From Ophiosphaerella korrae (lineage: Eukaryota > Ascomycota > Dothideomycetes > Pleosporales > Phaeosphaeriaceae): 64,000 nt of DNA. A program made the translations under genes and the position numbers. The DNA lies in NCBI GenBank assembly GCA_028456385.1, contig JALNQF010000207.1, forward strand, positions 1 to 64,000, in the 5' to 3' direction. Within the stretch, counting starts at the first letter, position 1. Every line of letters starts with the position of its first letter. The notes below the pieces were generated by a model, which did no database searches, had not been told where the DNA came from, and worked only from the letters and a program-made list of their open reading frames with translations. Shown piece by piece: positions 35,391-48,830 of the stretch.

Positions 35391-35639
35391 ATAACGTATT
35401 AGTTTACCTAATACACGTTTTCGCTAGATAAACGCCTAATACTAAACTTATAATCTTAAAGACAAGGCTATAGAGCTATATATAATAGTTAATATTATAA
35501 AATTTTATAGTAGAATAGTAACTAGAGGCTTTTAAGTAATTTAGACTATCTAAATTTTACTAGAAGGCTAGCGTTAAGGCTAAAGTAAGTAGTTTTAAGT
35601 AGAGCTACTAAGATAGCTACTAGAAACTCCTTAGTACTT

Positions 35640-35960
35640 AGAGTATTAACTACCTATTTACTACGCTTATTCTTCTAAGTAAATAAACTTAAAGCTTTTC
35701 TCTTCTACTTCTAGCTAGGTTATATAGAGTTTTTAATATTAATAGCTACGCGCTACGCTACTTTATTTACTTTCCTTTTTTTTTTTACTAACTTAGCTAC
35801 CTTTTACGCTATATAGTTCTCTTTAGCTAGTTTCTTTTTAGTTTAGTAAGAGCTTATTATAGCTCTCTTACTTTAGCTTTTTAAAGCTACTTCTATTATT
35901 TTTTTTACTTTTTTACTTTCTTATAATAGTAAGCCTCTTTTATCTTATATAGTAACTAGA
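35640..35960 (-). pseudogene. Lys-rich transposase tail remnant, possibly pogo type
   Basis: On the minus strand the reading is lysine-rich and coiled-coil-like (TKKKLAKENYIA, then AKLVKKKRKVNKVA), as in the C-terminal tails of fungal pogo/Fot1 transposases. No catalytic segment was found next to it. The surrounding 35,391-36,480 holds no other recognisable feature. Confidence 0.3.
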
Positions 35961-36719
35961 AGATAGCTTTACTATTATTAGATATAACGCTACTAACTAA
36001 GTTAGCTCGAGCGATTTAGATAATAATCGCGATAGTAATTAATTAGGTATACGCGCATATAGGCGCTATTAACTTAATAGCGCTAGCTAGAGAACTAAAA
36101 TCTAGAGTAATATAGCTACTATTAGTATAATAGCCTATAATATTATAACTAGATTATAGAGAATAGAACTTATAGAGAGATAAGAGACTTACTTATTTAA
36201 TAAATTAACTTACTTTAATCTATCTTATTAATTACTTATAATTAATTAGTAACTTAGTTGTTATAAATAATTACTATATACTTATAATTAACTTATATTA
36301 TAGATTAACTTTTAAACCTAATACTTAAGAGTTTTATTACTTTATATATAATCTATATATTAATTAAAGTATAATTAAAAAGTAAAATCTTTTTATACTT
36401 TTCTAAGCTAAAAATTAAAATTACAAAGTATAAACTTTCTATACTCTACTAAGCTAGAATCTATTATCTTAGATAAGTAACTTAGTTAATATTAAATAAA
36501 GCTACTCTAGGCTAAGCTAAGTTACTAGTAAGTTAAAGACGCTATAGTTAGAGTATAAAGGATTTAGTTATAGTAAAAAGTATATTAATAAGTAAAGTAA
36601 TTACTAACTACTTAGTAATTCCTTTAAAAAGCTTATATACTCTTCTCTTAAAGCTAACTACTTTAAGTTAACTTAAAATAAAGTAGTTTCTAATATTATC
36701 TCTTTTTATAAGCCTAGAT

Positions 36720-37903
36720 ATCCTAGTAAAGTAAAAAGAGAGTTAATTTTAACTCCTATAAAATTATTAGTATATATTTCTTTAATTATCTACTAAAAGC
36801 CTAATATAAAGTATTTTAAAGTAAATATAAGTTATAAAGTAAGCTAAGATTCTACTTTTACTTTAAAAATTTTACTTTTACTTAAGCTAACTAATTATAT
36901 ATATATACTAGTATAAGATTATACTTAGCTTTAGTACTTTTCTTTAGTATATATAAAAGCTTTACCTTCTTTACTTATATACGAGCCTTTTTTTATTTAC
37001 TACTAAGTTTATTTTTTAATTTTATTTACTTCTTTTTTAGAAAGACTTAAATAAGATTAAATTAACCTCTTTTATATAGATTATTACTAACTAGTCTTTT
37101 AAAACTTAAGAAGCTTCTTTATTATATACTATAGTATAAGTATAGCTAGTTTATACTATTTTAACTTAATTTAAAATATAATACCTAAATTTATAAAAGA
37201 GTATTACTTAGATACTTTAAATAAGTATAGTATCTATACTATAGTACTATATATACACTATCTATCTACTTATACTAATAATAACTATACTAGTAGCTTT
37301 AGATACTATATTATAAACTTTAAAGATTAGTTATAGTTTAGTATATAAAAGAGTAATAAATAAGTTAAGTACTACTAAAAGTACTATATTACTAGTTTAA
37401 ATTATATTACTATAAGTTATTTAAGTTAAATTAGCTTAGATTAACTTATACTAATATCTATATAGCCTCTCTACTTTACTTTAAGTTCTCTATACTATTT
37501 TAAAAATAATTAGAAGTAGCTTTAAAAGTAGATAGCTCTACTAGTATAGAATATACTATTACTACTAAAGTAGTAAGTAAGGTCTTAGCTAAGATTTAAG
37601 AGTAAGTCTTATATCCTAATTAGCTCTAATTAGCTTAAATTATACTAATATAACTTATTTTAAGTAGTATAAGCTTTATTATAAGTACTTATTCTTTAAT
37701 AGTAGTAAGCTTAGCTTTACTAAGAAGTTCTAGTCTAGTATTTACTCTTTTAGCTATAATTATTTTAAGTAATATATTATTAAGTATAAAAACGCTAAAA
37801 AGCGTACTTTAAAAAAAGATTCTAACTCTAGAATCTTTAGTATTCTTAAAAAGAAGGTAAGTAACTCTAGTTAGCTTTAATTAGCTTAAGTTATACTAAT
37901 CTA
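36720..37903. other. Degraded 3' part of the old Gypsy element
   Basis: Strongly RIP-affected; no domain could be named. A motif TTAGCTTAARTTATACTAAT recurs near 37,430, 37,630 and 37,870, and shorter forms appear near 38,570 and 39,490; it may come from an ancestral tandem repeat. Confidence 0.4.
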
Positions 37904-38363
37904 TATAATAGGCCTACTATTATCGACTATAGTATCTTATCTTGTAAGGATTAGTAGATTAAGAAGTAATAGTAAAGCTTGTATAGTAATCTATAATAAC
38001 TATAAATAATAGAAGATATTTAGCAATTGTCTTGTATTAGCGTTCTATAGTTAAAGGATTAAATTACTAATACTATCCTAATAATACGTATTACTACTAA
38101 CTATATAGTAATATTATCTTAGTAGCTTCGTTACTTTGTATTTACTAAGATCGCAAATTTATAAATTTATTATATAATAACTTTATAACTTTATATTTAC
38201 TAAGATCGCGAATTTACGAATTTATTACGTGTCCTAGTTATAATTAGTTTCCTAATCAAGCTTATTATCTTATAAGTTATTACCCTACTTATCCTATACT
38301 TTATTAGTAGCTAAGCGTAGACTAATTAGTTCTATCTTAGTTTCTCTTATTACTACTATAACA
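37904..38363 (-). mobile_element. Solo LTR, 460 bp, target duplication ATCTA
   Basis: It starts TATAATAGGCCTACTATTA and ends TACTACTATAACA, flanked by ATCTA at 37,899-37,903 and 38,364-38,368. Its middle holds two copies of an ACTAAGATCGC...TTTATTA unit, the same module as in the LTRs of the element at 41,808-48,830. No interior sequence is attached. Confidence 0.9.
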
Positions 38364-41300
38364 ATCTAGCTTTTAGTACTTTAGAATAAGTACTATTATC
38401 TTTACTAAGGCTAAGTAGGCTCTTAAGAATACTAAAGAAGCTAAATAAGCTACTAAGGTAGCTTAATAGGCTACTTTAGCTTATACTAAGAGAACTCCTA
38501 CTAAAAAAGGCTTAGCTAGTAAGAGTAAGCGTAGTTAGTCCTAGGATTACTAAATAAGGTATAGATTAGGCTAAATTAGCTTAGATTACAGTTAAGTAGA
38601 GTAATAAGTTGTAGTTATAGATTTAGATACTCTAAGTATAATACTCTAGCCTTAGTATAGCCTTAAAATAGATTTCTTTAGTAGTTAATACTATTCTAAG
38701 CCTAATTATACTAATTTATACTAATTTATAATATTTTAGTATTTCTCTTAGAAACTTAATATTTTCTACTATTAGTACTATTAAATATTTAAAAAAAAAC
38801 TTTTATATATAAGTAAAAGTAGCTATAAGCTTTTCTACTTATTTCTCTTTAAAAGTAAAGGCTATCTTTAGTTTATTAAGCTTTTTACTTTTTATACTTT
38901 TATTTTAGTATATAAGTAAGTTTATACTTTTCTAGAACTAATTAAAGGCTTTTAGAGAAAGATTAGCTACTAGTTTCTAAGTATTTTAGTTTTCTAGGTA
39001 ATTTTTCTATTTTATTAGATATAGCTATTTTCTATTCTTACTTTACTTTCTTTTTCTTACTTTTTCTATAATATATACTTTTTTATCTATTATATTTAAA
39101 GCTTCTTCTATTAGATCTTTTAGTTATATAATTATACTATTAGAAGTATATTTTTCTAGTAGTAATATATAAAAGACTAAGTATACTTCTTTTAAGCTAG
39201 GTATATCTATTTTAAATATAGTTAGGCTAATTTAAGCTACTATACGCCTTAGTCCTAAATATTTTTAGTCTAGCTTTTTCTTTAGCTTTATAGATTTAAT
39301 ATACTATATAAATAGAAGAATTTAGTCTCTTACTTTAAAAAGAACGTAAATCTTTTACTTATTAGTATACTTTCTTTAGTACTCTATAGTTAGTATAATA
39401 TTTTTCTTATATTCTTATTATATTATAATTACTTTTATAGCTAATCTTTTAACTAGGAAGTTATTATCTATAGTTAAGTTTAACTTAAGCTAGTTTAAGC
39501 TAATTAAGTATAAACTATAGTATACTTAGAAGGGTATAACCTTTATAGTTATATTTACGCTATTATTATACGCGTACTCTACTATTAGTAGCTATTCTAA
39601 TATATAGTAATAACGTAGGTATTATTCTAAGGTTTAGTTTTATCTTTCTATCTACTTATCTCTCTAAAAGTAATATATAGAAGATAGTACCTTTCTAGTA
39701 TTTAGTATTTATTAAAAGTCTTCTATCTAAGATTACTCTAGTAAGAATACTAAAGAGTTAGATTACTTTATATATATAGGCCTAGGCTAAGTCTTACCTA
39801 TTCTAATTAGACTATACTAAGATATAGTAAACTATTTTAGTTAAATAGTTTATAATTATAAGTATTATATTATATACTATACTTATTAATTTACTTAAAA
39901 AAGTTCTATAATAAAGTCTATTATAACTTTTTTTTAAGCTTTAATTAGTAGTAGAAAGAGTTATATTAGCTTCTAAGGTTAGTATCTTTTTATAGTTAAC
40001 TATTATTACTTTATTACTTTTTTTCTTACTTCTTTCTAGGTATATAGCTTTAAGAGCTTCTCTAGAGTCTTTTTTATACTATAATAGCTTACTAAAAGGT
40101 TATTATAATACTTTCTAAGTATATCTACTTTTTCTTTAGGTATTATAAAGAGTTTCTACTCTTTTAGCTACTTTTTAAGTTAAATTAGGCTATCTTATAC
40201 TAATTTATCTACTAATTTATTAGATATAGCTTTTTTACTCTAGTCTATATTACTCTATTTTTCTAGGTCTTTTAGTTCTAGTAGTTATATTTTTTATTCC
40301 TCTTAGAACTCTTTAAAAGTTACTTCTTCTTCTTTATACTTTATTACGCTCTAGCTACGTATTACTATAGCTACTTAGAAAAGTATAGCTTTTTTAACTT
40401 TTATAAAAATCCTTTATATTAGCTATATAAAGGCTTTATTATATTTATTTTTTAATATTATTACTTTAGCTATATAATCTAGCTTTCTAGAGAGTCTATC
40501 TACTAAGTTTATAGTACTTAGGTAGTAATAGATAATAAAGTTAAACTTTATAAAGCTTAAGTAAGCCTAGACTTACTTATAGTTTAATTCTTTAGTATCT
40601 ATAAACTATTTTAGGTTATAGTAGTTTATAAAGATTTTAAATAGAACTCTATTAAAGTAGTAGTACTAGTACTTTAAGGTCTTAGTTATTATATATAACT
40701 TTTAGTTATATATATTATAATTATACTCTACTTAGATAAATTTTCTTAAGAAGAAGTTAACTAGCCTCTACTAGGCTAGGTTACCTTTAGTTAAAACTAA
40801 TTAGCTTAATATACGTATAATTACTTTACCTAAAGTATTAACTTTTACTATAGTCTCTTTTCTTTATATAAAGTACGTAAAGATAAGTACTTTAAAGAAA
40901 GTATCTTTTAGTTTTTAAAAAGCTTAGCGTACTTCTTTTCTAATTTTATTTTTCTAGCTTTCTTCTTTCTTTTAGGTAAGCTTACTCTAGGCTCTATTTA
41001 GGCTCTTTTAAGTTAATTTTATTAGAAGTAGAGTAATATAAGAGAATATATATATAAATTACCTATAGTACTTTATAAAACTAATAAATACTTTTATTTT
41101 ATATACTATATAAAAAATTAGCTATTCTTAGACTATTTTAATATAACTTATATCTACGCTAACCTCTTTAAGTAAAATAATATACTCTAGGTACTCTATA
41201 TAATATATATACTACTTATATTTCTTAAGCTTTATAAATAGTATAAATTAGCGTAGCCTTTCTAGTACTTCTTTTATATAGCTTATATACTCCTCTTTTA

Positions 41301-41807
41301 TATCTAAGAAAACTAAGATATTATTAAAGTATATAATATAGGTAATATTAATACAACTTACTAATACTTAGTTTATATAAACTTAGAACTAAGCTAAAGT
41401 AATTATAAAGCTAAAAAGTATTACTATATACTTAAAGTAGCTATATCTAGTCTTAAAAGTAGTTTTCTATTTATTACCTTCTTTACTTCTAATATAGTAG
41501 TATATATCTCTAATATTAAGCTTAGTATAGAACTTTACTTAAACTAACTACTTTAGTAACTCTATAATTAGTAGTATTAGATACTAGTTCTTAAGAGTTA
41601 TTTTATTAAGACCTCTATAGTTTATATATAGCTTTAGGCTACTATCTTTTTTTTTATAAAGAGTATTAGCGCCTTTACTAGAGATTTTAAGTATTTTATC
41701 TACTCTTAACTTATATAGTTAGCTAGGTACTTCCTTAGTACTTATAACTTAGTTACTAAAATATTATATAGTAGGTAGTAAAGTAGTTATATATTTTATA
41801 CTAAATT
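38364..41807 (-). pseudogene. Old Gypsy element: integrase, RNase H and RT part
   Basis: On the minus strand, RT is recognisable at about 41,700-41,100: a degraded counterpart of the catalytic region runs leftwards, followed by the ANFYRRFI-type segment and RNase H. Integrase-like sequence lies about 39,950-39,700 and a Lys-rich C-terminal part about 38,960. RT is interrupted at AAATT (41,803-41,807) by the complete 7.0-kb element; the upstream part resumes at 48,831. Confidence 0.65.
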
Positions 41808-42248
41808 TGTAATAGGTATTACTAGGGTTAACTTCTTAATACCTAAGGAGTATTAGTAAATTAAGAAGTAATATTAAAAGTTTATATTATAATCTACAAT
41901 AGGCTATAAATAATAGAAGATATTTTGTAACTATTTTATAATATTGCTTGTAGTTAATAATTAAATTACTAATACTATCTTAATAATAAGTATTTGTTAC
42001 TAACTATATACTTGTATTTCTTAGCTAGCTTTATACTTTGTATTTACTAAGATCGCAAATTACGAATTTATTACGTGCCTAACTTTATACTTTGTATTTA
42101 CTAAGATTATAAATTGCAAATCTATTACGTATCTCTATTATAGTTAGTTTCCTAGCTAAGTTTATTACTTTATAGGTTATACGTACTTTTATTATCTATA
42201 GTAAGGCTAACTAGTTTAAATTAGTCTTCTACTATTATAGCTATAACA
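41808..42248 (-). mobile_element. 3' LTR (left) of the complete 7.0-kb element
   Basis: It starts TGTAATAGGTATTACTAGGG and ends AGCTATAACA. The centre holds two tandem copies of a unit of about 54 bp containing TTTACTAAGATCGC and ending in TTATTACGTGCC. Confidence 0.93.
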
Positions 42249-42829
42249 CTATTCTTCTCTTTAGGTAGGTTCTTATTTCTCTACCCTAGGCCTAAGGTTA
42301 TTAGTCTAGTTTCTTTATTTATTTCTAATTCTTTATTATTCTCTATATCTTCTTATTCTAATTATAATAAACTTCTTCTTATTACTTACGTTACTTGTAA
42401 TAGAGTTAAAATATTTCCTTACGCTCGTTATACTTACCTAAAGCTTACTTGTCTTATTTCTTTAAAGGATAGTAAATATTATAGTAAATGTATCCTTACT
42501 AATATCTAATATAAATATACTCCTTTAGGTATTTCTCTTATAGAGTGTAAGTATTTAATTTCTACGTAGTCTCTCCTTACTAAGTTATATAGGGCGAGCT
42601 ATTAACTAGGCTTAAGAGATACTATTATTATAGCTTACTACTACTAAGGCTAAGTATAAGCTAACTCTTTATAAGCTAGTAGATCTTTATTCTTATATTA
42701 AGCGTCTTTATAAGATAAAGGCCTATAATAACGCTAAATTATCTAAATAGTCCTATACCTTAGAGGCTAAGATAGACCTTAAGGATACTATAGAGGCTAC
42801 TCTAGCTCCTATTATATTAGACGTTCCTA

Positions 42830-45800
42830 ACATCTCTCTATTTATTATTAGTAGTGCTAATTTTCTTAGTTTACTATAAGGCGCTCTAGAGGGTTTTAAC
42901 TTTAGAACTCCTCTAGTTTCTTAAAGTAGTTAAGGTTATCTTCTAGTTCCTATATACTTTCCTATAGTTCTCCTTTTTTATCTATACCTATCTACTTTAC
43001 TAGGTAATAGTTTCTACTATTATAGAATTAGTATACTAGGATTTCTTTAACTTCCTACTCTTTTTATTCTCTATACGTATCTACTTTGTATACTAGTAGT
43101 TCTACGTTTTATAGTACTATCTTAAGTAGTACTATATAGAAGGTTAGGTATATCTTTATTTTATTTAGTAGCTTTAATTTAAATATAACTAGCGTAACTT
43201 CTTTCTTAATTTTATATAGTCTTATCTTAACGTAGTCTAATTTTAAACTTAGTCTCTTGCTCTTAATATTTTTTTATATTAACTATACTTTTTCTCTTTT
43301 TCTAAATTAGAGTTCCTTTTTATATTTCTTATTATAGTATTTTACTATTTAATTATATAGAAACTCTATATCCTATCTTAATTAGTTATATATGTTTTTA
43401 AGTTTATTAGTAAAGTTTTCTCTTCTTAGAGACTAAGATATCTCTAGTCTTAGTATTCTATATATACTAGGGTTAAATCTATAATTTATAAAAAAGAGTA
43501 ATACTTTTATTACTATATTCTTTGCGATATTATATACTAACTATACTATAGGTAGTAACTATACTTAATTATTCTAATTATAGTTAAGGTAGTATCTTAA
43601 GTACTATTCTACTATCTAATTTATTTGTTCTAATTATCTATCTATCTATAAGTAGTATACTATTAATATTATATATTTAATTCCTAGCTACACTATTATT
43701 GTACTCTATAGTTTTAATATAAATCTTACATCTCTATCTATAATAATCTTATCTAGTAGTTTATATTAGCTAATTATAGTTCCTAGAACCTAGTATATAG
43801 TAACTTCTATCCTACTTTTTTCTTTATATAGTCTAAAGTATAAATACTTTATAAGCTTATCTACTATTATTAGGATTCTATTATACTTAACTCCTAATAT
43901 TAAGTCTTTAGACTTAGGTAGTTTTATAATAAAGTCTATTATAATAACTCTTTATAGTTATTCTAGTACTTCTACTAGTTATAGTATCTTATATAGTACG
44001 TATCTATTATACTTATTTTTTTAGTATTCTATATAGTCTTGTAGTACTTCTATTACTAGTTATCTTACTTTTAAGATATAATAATCTTGTAGTAGTCTAT
44101 TTAATGTTTTTTTAATACCTTAGTAACTATATACTAGTAATTTATAGAATTATTGTATAAATTCTCTTTAGATCTTCTTTAAGATATATATTCTTCTATA
44201 GGCTTGTACTAGTCTCTCTTAGATTTCTAGTTTCTTTATTTCTTTAGATACTTCCTACGTTATTTTCTAAATCTATTTATCTAGCTCGCTACTTACTCTT
44301 TTAAGTATTATAGCTATTTTAGGTGTATTTAGGACTAAATATCCCTCTTTATTCTTAATTAGAACTATACTAGTAGTACTTACTTCCTCTTATAAGTCTA
44401 ATCTTCTACTAAGAGTATCTATAAATTAGTTATCCTTCTCTTTTGTATATATAATTTCTATATTAAATATTAATAGAAACTTCTACTATCTTATATATTA
44501 TTATAATAGTTCTTTATTTAGTATAAATCTTATAAGATTCCTATAGTCTATATAGACCTTTATTTAATATTTTACTTTTTATAAGTATACTCTCTATTAT
44601 TTAAATACTTTATAGATTACTAGTATCTCTTTATTATAGATTAGGTAATTAAGTTCTACTACCTTTATCTTCTTAGAAAAGTATTTAACTTAGTATTCTT
44701 TTTTAGTCTTTAGGTCTTCTTATATTAGTACTATTCTATAGACTAAGTTAGATACGTCTATTTTTACTATTACTAGTAGGTCTAAGTTATATATTCTAAT
44801 AACTAGGTTTTCTATAAACTTCTTTTTAATGTTATTAAATACCTTATTGTATTCCTTTATCTATTTAAATAGTATATCTTTTTTTATAAGCTTTATTATT
44901 AGTTCTATATCTTTAGACTATCTTACTATTAACTTTCTATAAAAGTTAGCTAAGCTATAAAATTGTTATACTTCTTTTAGGTTCTTAGGTATTAGCTATT
45001 TGTTAATTAATCTAATCTTTTCTAGGTTAATCCTAATTTTTCCTAGTTTAATAATAAATTTAAGGAAGTCTATTTCTTTTATATAGAACTTGTATTTTTT
45101 TATCTTAAGAAATAATTTACTTTCTACTAGTCTCTCTAGTACTTTATATACGTATTATACGTATTCTTCCTCTATTTCTAAGAATATAAGGATATCGTCT
45201 AGGTATACAAATATAAATACGTCTAAGTACTCTCTTAGTACTATATTTATTCTCTCTTAGAAGGCTACTAGTACGTTTGTTAAACTAAATAGTATAACTA
45301 AGTATTTATATAGTCTATATTGTATTCTAAATACTATTTTCTACTTATTACTTTCTTTAATCCTAATCTAGTAGTAGGCGTTCTAAATATCTAGTTTTAT
45401 AAAGATTCCTGCTTTTTATAGTTTATCTTGTATTACGTCTATTTATAGTAAGAGGTATTAGTTTTTATTTATAATTATATTAGTTTTCTTAAAGTCTACG
45501 TAAAGTTTTTTATTACTTATTTCTTTTTTATCTATAAATATAAGTCTATATACTACTAAGGACTTAGATTCTTATATCTATCCTTTCTTTAGTACGTTCC
45601 TAATAAACGTTTATTTAATTTTAGATTCTTCTTCTATTTTTCTATAAACTAGGCTCTATCTTATATCTTTGTCTTCCTTTAGGTCTATTACTAAGTCCTA
45701 TAGCTAATATTCTAGAAGGTAGTCTTTAGGTTCTATAAGCTGTTTCTCCTATTTCTTATATTCTTTAGGGAATTCTCCTTTATATATACTAATATTAGCT

Positions 45801-48350
45801 TTTAGCTTGTCTATTCTATAGTAGTTATTTTTTCCTATTCTCTAATTAATATATAGGTTAGTTATCTATAACTATAGTATTTCTAGTATTATATCTTATT
45901 TATTATTAATTGTTATTATGTCTATAACTATATTCTTAATTATTATCTCTTCTATTTCTAGCGTAGAGAGAACTGTTTTAAACCTAATAGGTTCCTAGAA
46001 TAGTTTTCCTTTAATTATACTTAGTTATTAAGGGTATTTTTTTATTATATACTATATTCTTTATATTTCTATAAACTTCTTTAATATAAAGTTTCTTATA
46101 GCTCTACTATTAATTATTAATTGTACTTTCTTTCTTTAATAAGTACTTGTCTTCGTAATATATAGGCATCTTATACTTTCTAGCTTTTCTTACTTAGGTA
46201 TTTTTATAAATTGTTTATCTTTCTAGGACTATAGCCTTATTTTAAGTTTATATTCTTTGTATTTTAGATATTTATTATACTTATATTTGTACTATAGTCT
46301 TCCTAGGACGTATTTTTTATATAGTTTTAGTCTAGGCCTTATTACTATATATCTTTTTTTAGGTATAATCTCCTATCCTTAGATATCTTCTACTAGAATT
46401 ACTCTTGTATAGTTATAGCCTCTTCTTCTTATAAGCTATACTTTATTATTTACTTTAGAGTTTCTATATATTATATAATCCTTCTCTAGGTATAATATCT
46501 ATAATACTTTAAAGTATACTAAATGTTTTAGATCTATTATTTTATTATCTTCTTCCTAGTATTAATCTTCTCTAGGTATATCTATTATTAGGATATAGTA
46601 TACTATTAGTACTCTTAGTATATAGGCTTTATTAATCTATCGCGTCTTTCTTATAAGGTACTACTATTCTTTTTATATAGGTATACTTCCTACTATAACT
46701 ATATATTACTTTATCTATTCTTAAAATAGTATAAACTTTATCTCTTTAGAATTACGTTCTTTCTAGTCTTTGTACGCCTCTTCTATACTTATAACTAGTA
46801 AGTAATTCTAGATAAACTTCTATTCTTTATTTTATCCCTCTATATTTATTATTGTATAGCTATTATAACTATATATATCTAGCTAGGTATACTCTATACC
46901 TCTTATACTAATCTATCTTTTACTTCTTTATAGTCTTTTAGAAGAAGCTATAGTAGTTTCTTTATCTAGTACTAGTCTTTTAGCTTAGATTAATAGGGTC
47001 TAGGGTTCTTCCCTTTCTAAGTCTTCTATTAGTAGGTCTATTACGTACGCTATTTCTTCTAGCTATACTTTTATTCTTTCTTTTGTTACTACTACTCTAT
47101 TTCTTTATTATAAGAAGTATTCTACTTCTTACTTACTAGAAAAGTATATATAGTAGTTATCTTTAAAATAAAAAGTCTAATAGAGTATTACGTATTGTAT
47201 TTCTTTACTCCTAGCTACTTTTTCCTAAGGTTTAGCCTATACTTATAGTATTTCTTTCTTCTTTTTAGTTATTTTTAACTAAGCTTCCTTATCTTTCTTA
47301 TAGTCCTTACTTCTATAGTCTTTTATAAAGTGTCCTAGTTTTTTATATTTATAATATACTATATCTTTTTTCTTCTATAATTAGTAGTCTTTTACGTAGT
47401 AGCTTTTCTTACTATAGTTAAAATATATAAAGTCTTTATTTTTTCTTTTCTTTCTATCTTTGTTTGCGTTAAAGATTATAGAGTCTCTAGTATCCTAGTT
47501 TCTAGTTTAGTTACTATATTTATTCTTTTTCTATTCTTAAAGATTATTATTAATCTAGATTACCTACTACTTTAGAGCTTCTAGTGTCCTAGGTTTCTCT
47601 ATATATATTATTTTATATTAAATTTTTACGTTAAGTCTTTGTTTAAATTATAATATAAGGGCTAATTTATTCTATTCTATATTCTAGCTTAGTTATTTAA
47701 ATTATAATATATATTCTAGAATACTTTTACTTTGTATAAGCCTTTTAAGTTTCTTTTTAGCTTATTAAGTAATATCTAAATCTTTAAATACTACTCTTAT
47801 TTATTTAGTAAAGTATTTATAACTTCTAAAAATAGCTCTAGTTTTATCTTTCTAGGTTATTAGTAAGTACGTCGTATAATTTATCTAGTAAGGCTTATAC
47901 TATCTTATTATGTTTTCCTTAAGGTGTAGTCTAATATATATTACCTTCTTTTCTTCTATATTAAAGTATAGTACTTATATATCTATCTAGAGTTGTACTA
48001 ATACTATAAAAGACCTTAGTTTTTCCCTTATTCTATTAAACTTCTTAAGCATAGGTATCTTTAGTAGTTTCTTTGTTGCGCTTATCTCTAATTATTAGGT
48101 AATTAGCTCTATCTAGTTCTATCCTTTAATAATAGCTTTAATTTATACTTTATTCTACTTTAAGTAGTCTTATAGTTCTTTATTCTACGTTTCTAGAGCT
48201 TTAATTACTATTTTTATATCTTATTTATTATTAATTAGTTTATTTATATAATCTTTAATTATCTCTTATATAGTACTATCTAACTTATAACTACTCCTAG
48301 GGGCTTTACTTATTAAACTTTCTACTATTATATTAGCTAGACTACGCGCT
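42830..48350 (-). pseudogene. gag-pol of the complete 7.0-kb element, RIP-inactivated
   Basis: Minus-strand order: gag about 48,350-47,420; CCHC remnant about 47,400-47,310; protease about 47,000-46,150; RT about 45,700-44,850 (remnant of the YLDDI box near 45,210); RNase H about 44,780-44,300; integrase core about 43,960-43,690; chromodomain about 43,170-42,860. Frames are full of TAG/TAA. 42,249-42,830 is the 3' untranslated region. Confidence 0.85.
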
Positions 48351-48389
48351 ACTTACACTTTACTTCTTGTAATAACTAAATTAGTAAGG

Positions 48390-48830
48390 TGTAATAGGTG
48401 TTACTAGGGTTAACTTCCTAATACCTAAGGAGTATTAGTAGATTAAGAGGTAATATTAAAAGTTTATATTATAATCTATAATAGGCTATAAATAATAAAA
48501 GATGTTTTACAACTATTTTATAATATCGCTTGTAGTTAATAATTAAATTACTAATACTATCCTAATAATACGTATTTGTTACTAACTATATACTTACGTT
48601 TCTTAGCTAGCTTTATACTTTATATTTACTAAGATCGCGAATTACAAATTTATTACGTGCCTAACTTCGTACTTTATATTTACTAAGATCGCGAATTGCA
48701 AATCTATTACGTATCTCTATTGTAGTTAGTTTCCTAGCTAAGTTTGTTACCCTATAGGTTATACGTGCTTTCGTTATCTATAGTAGAGCTAACTAGTTTA
48801 AATTAGTCTTCTACTATTATAGCTATAACA
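48390..48830 (-). mobile_element. 5' LTR (right) of the complete 7.0-kb element
   Basis: It starts TGTAATAGGTGTTACTAGGG and ends AGCTATAACA, the same length as its partner. It contains the ACTAAGATCGCGAATT module twice. Confidence 0.93.

Larger units (their letters stand above)
41808..48830 (-). mobile_element. Complete Ty3/Gypsy chromovirus, 7,023 bp
   Basis: LTRs of 441 bp each (41,808-42,248 and 48,390-48,830) are flanked by perfect AAATT duplications (41,803-41,807 and 48,831-48,835). Domain order on the minus strand is as in the 16,598-23,662 element, and interior sequence is closely related, but the middle of its LTRs is a different module. It is inserted in RT of the old Gypsy element. 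Confidence 0.93.
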
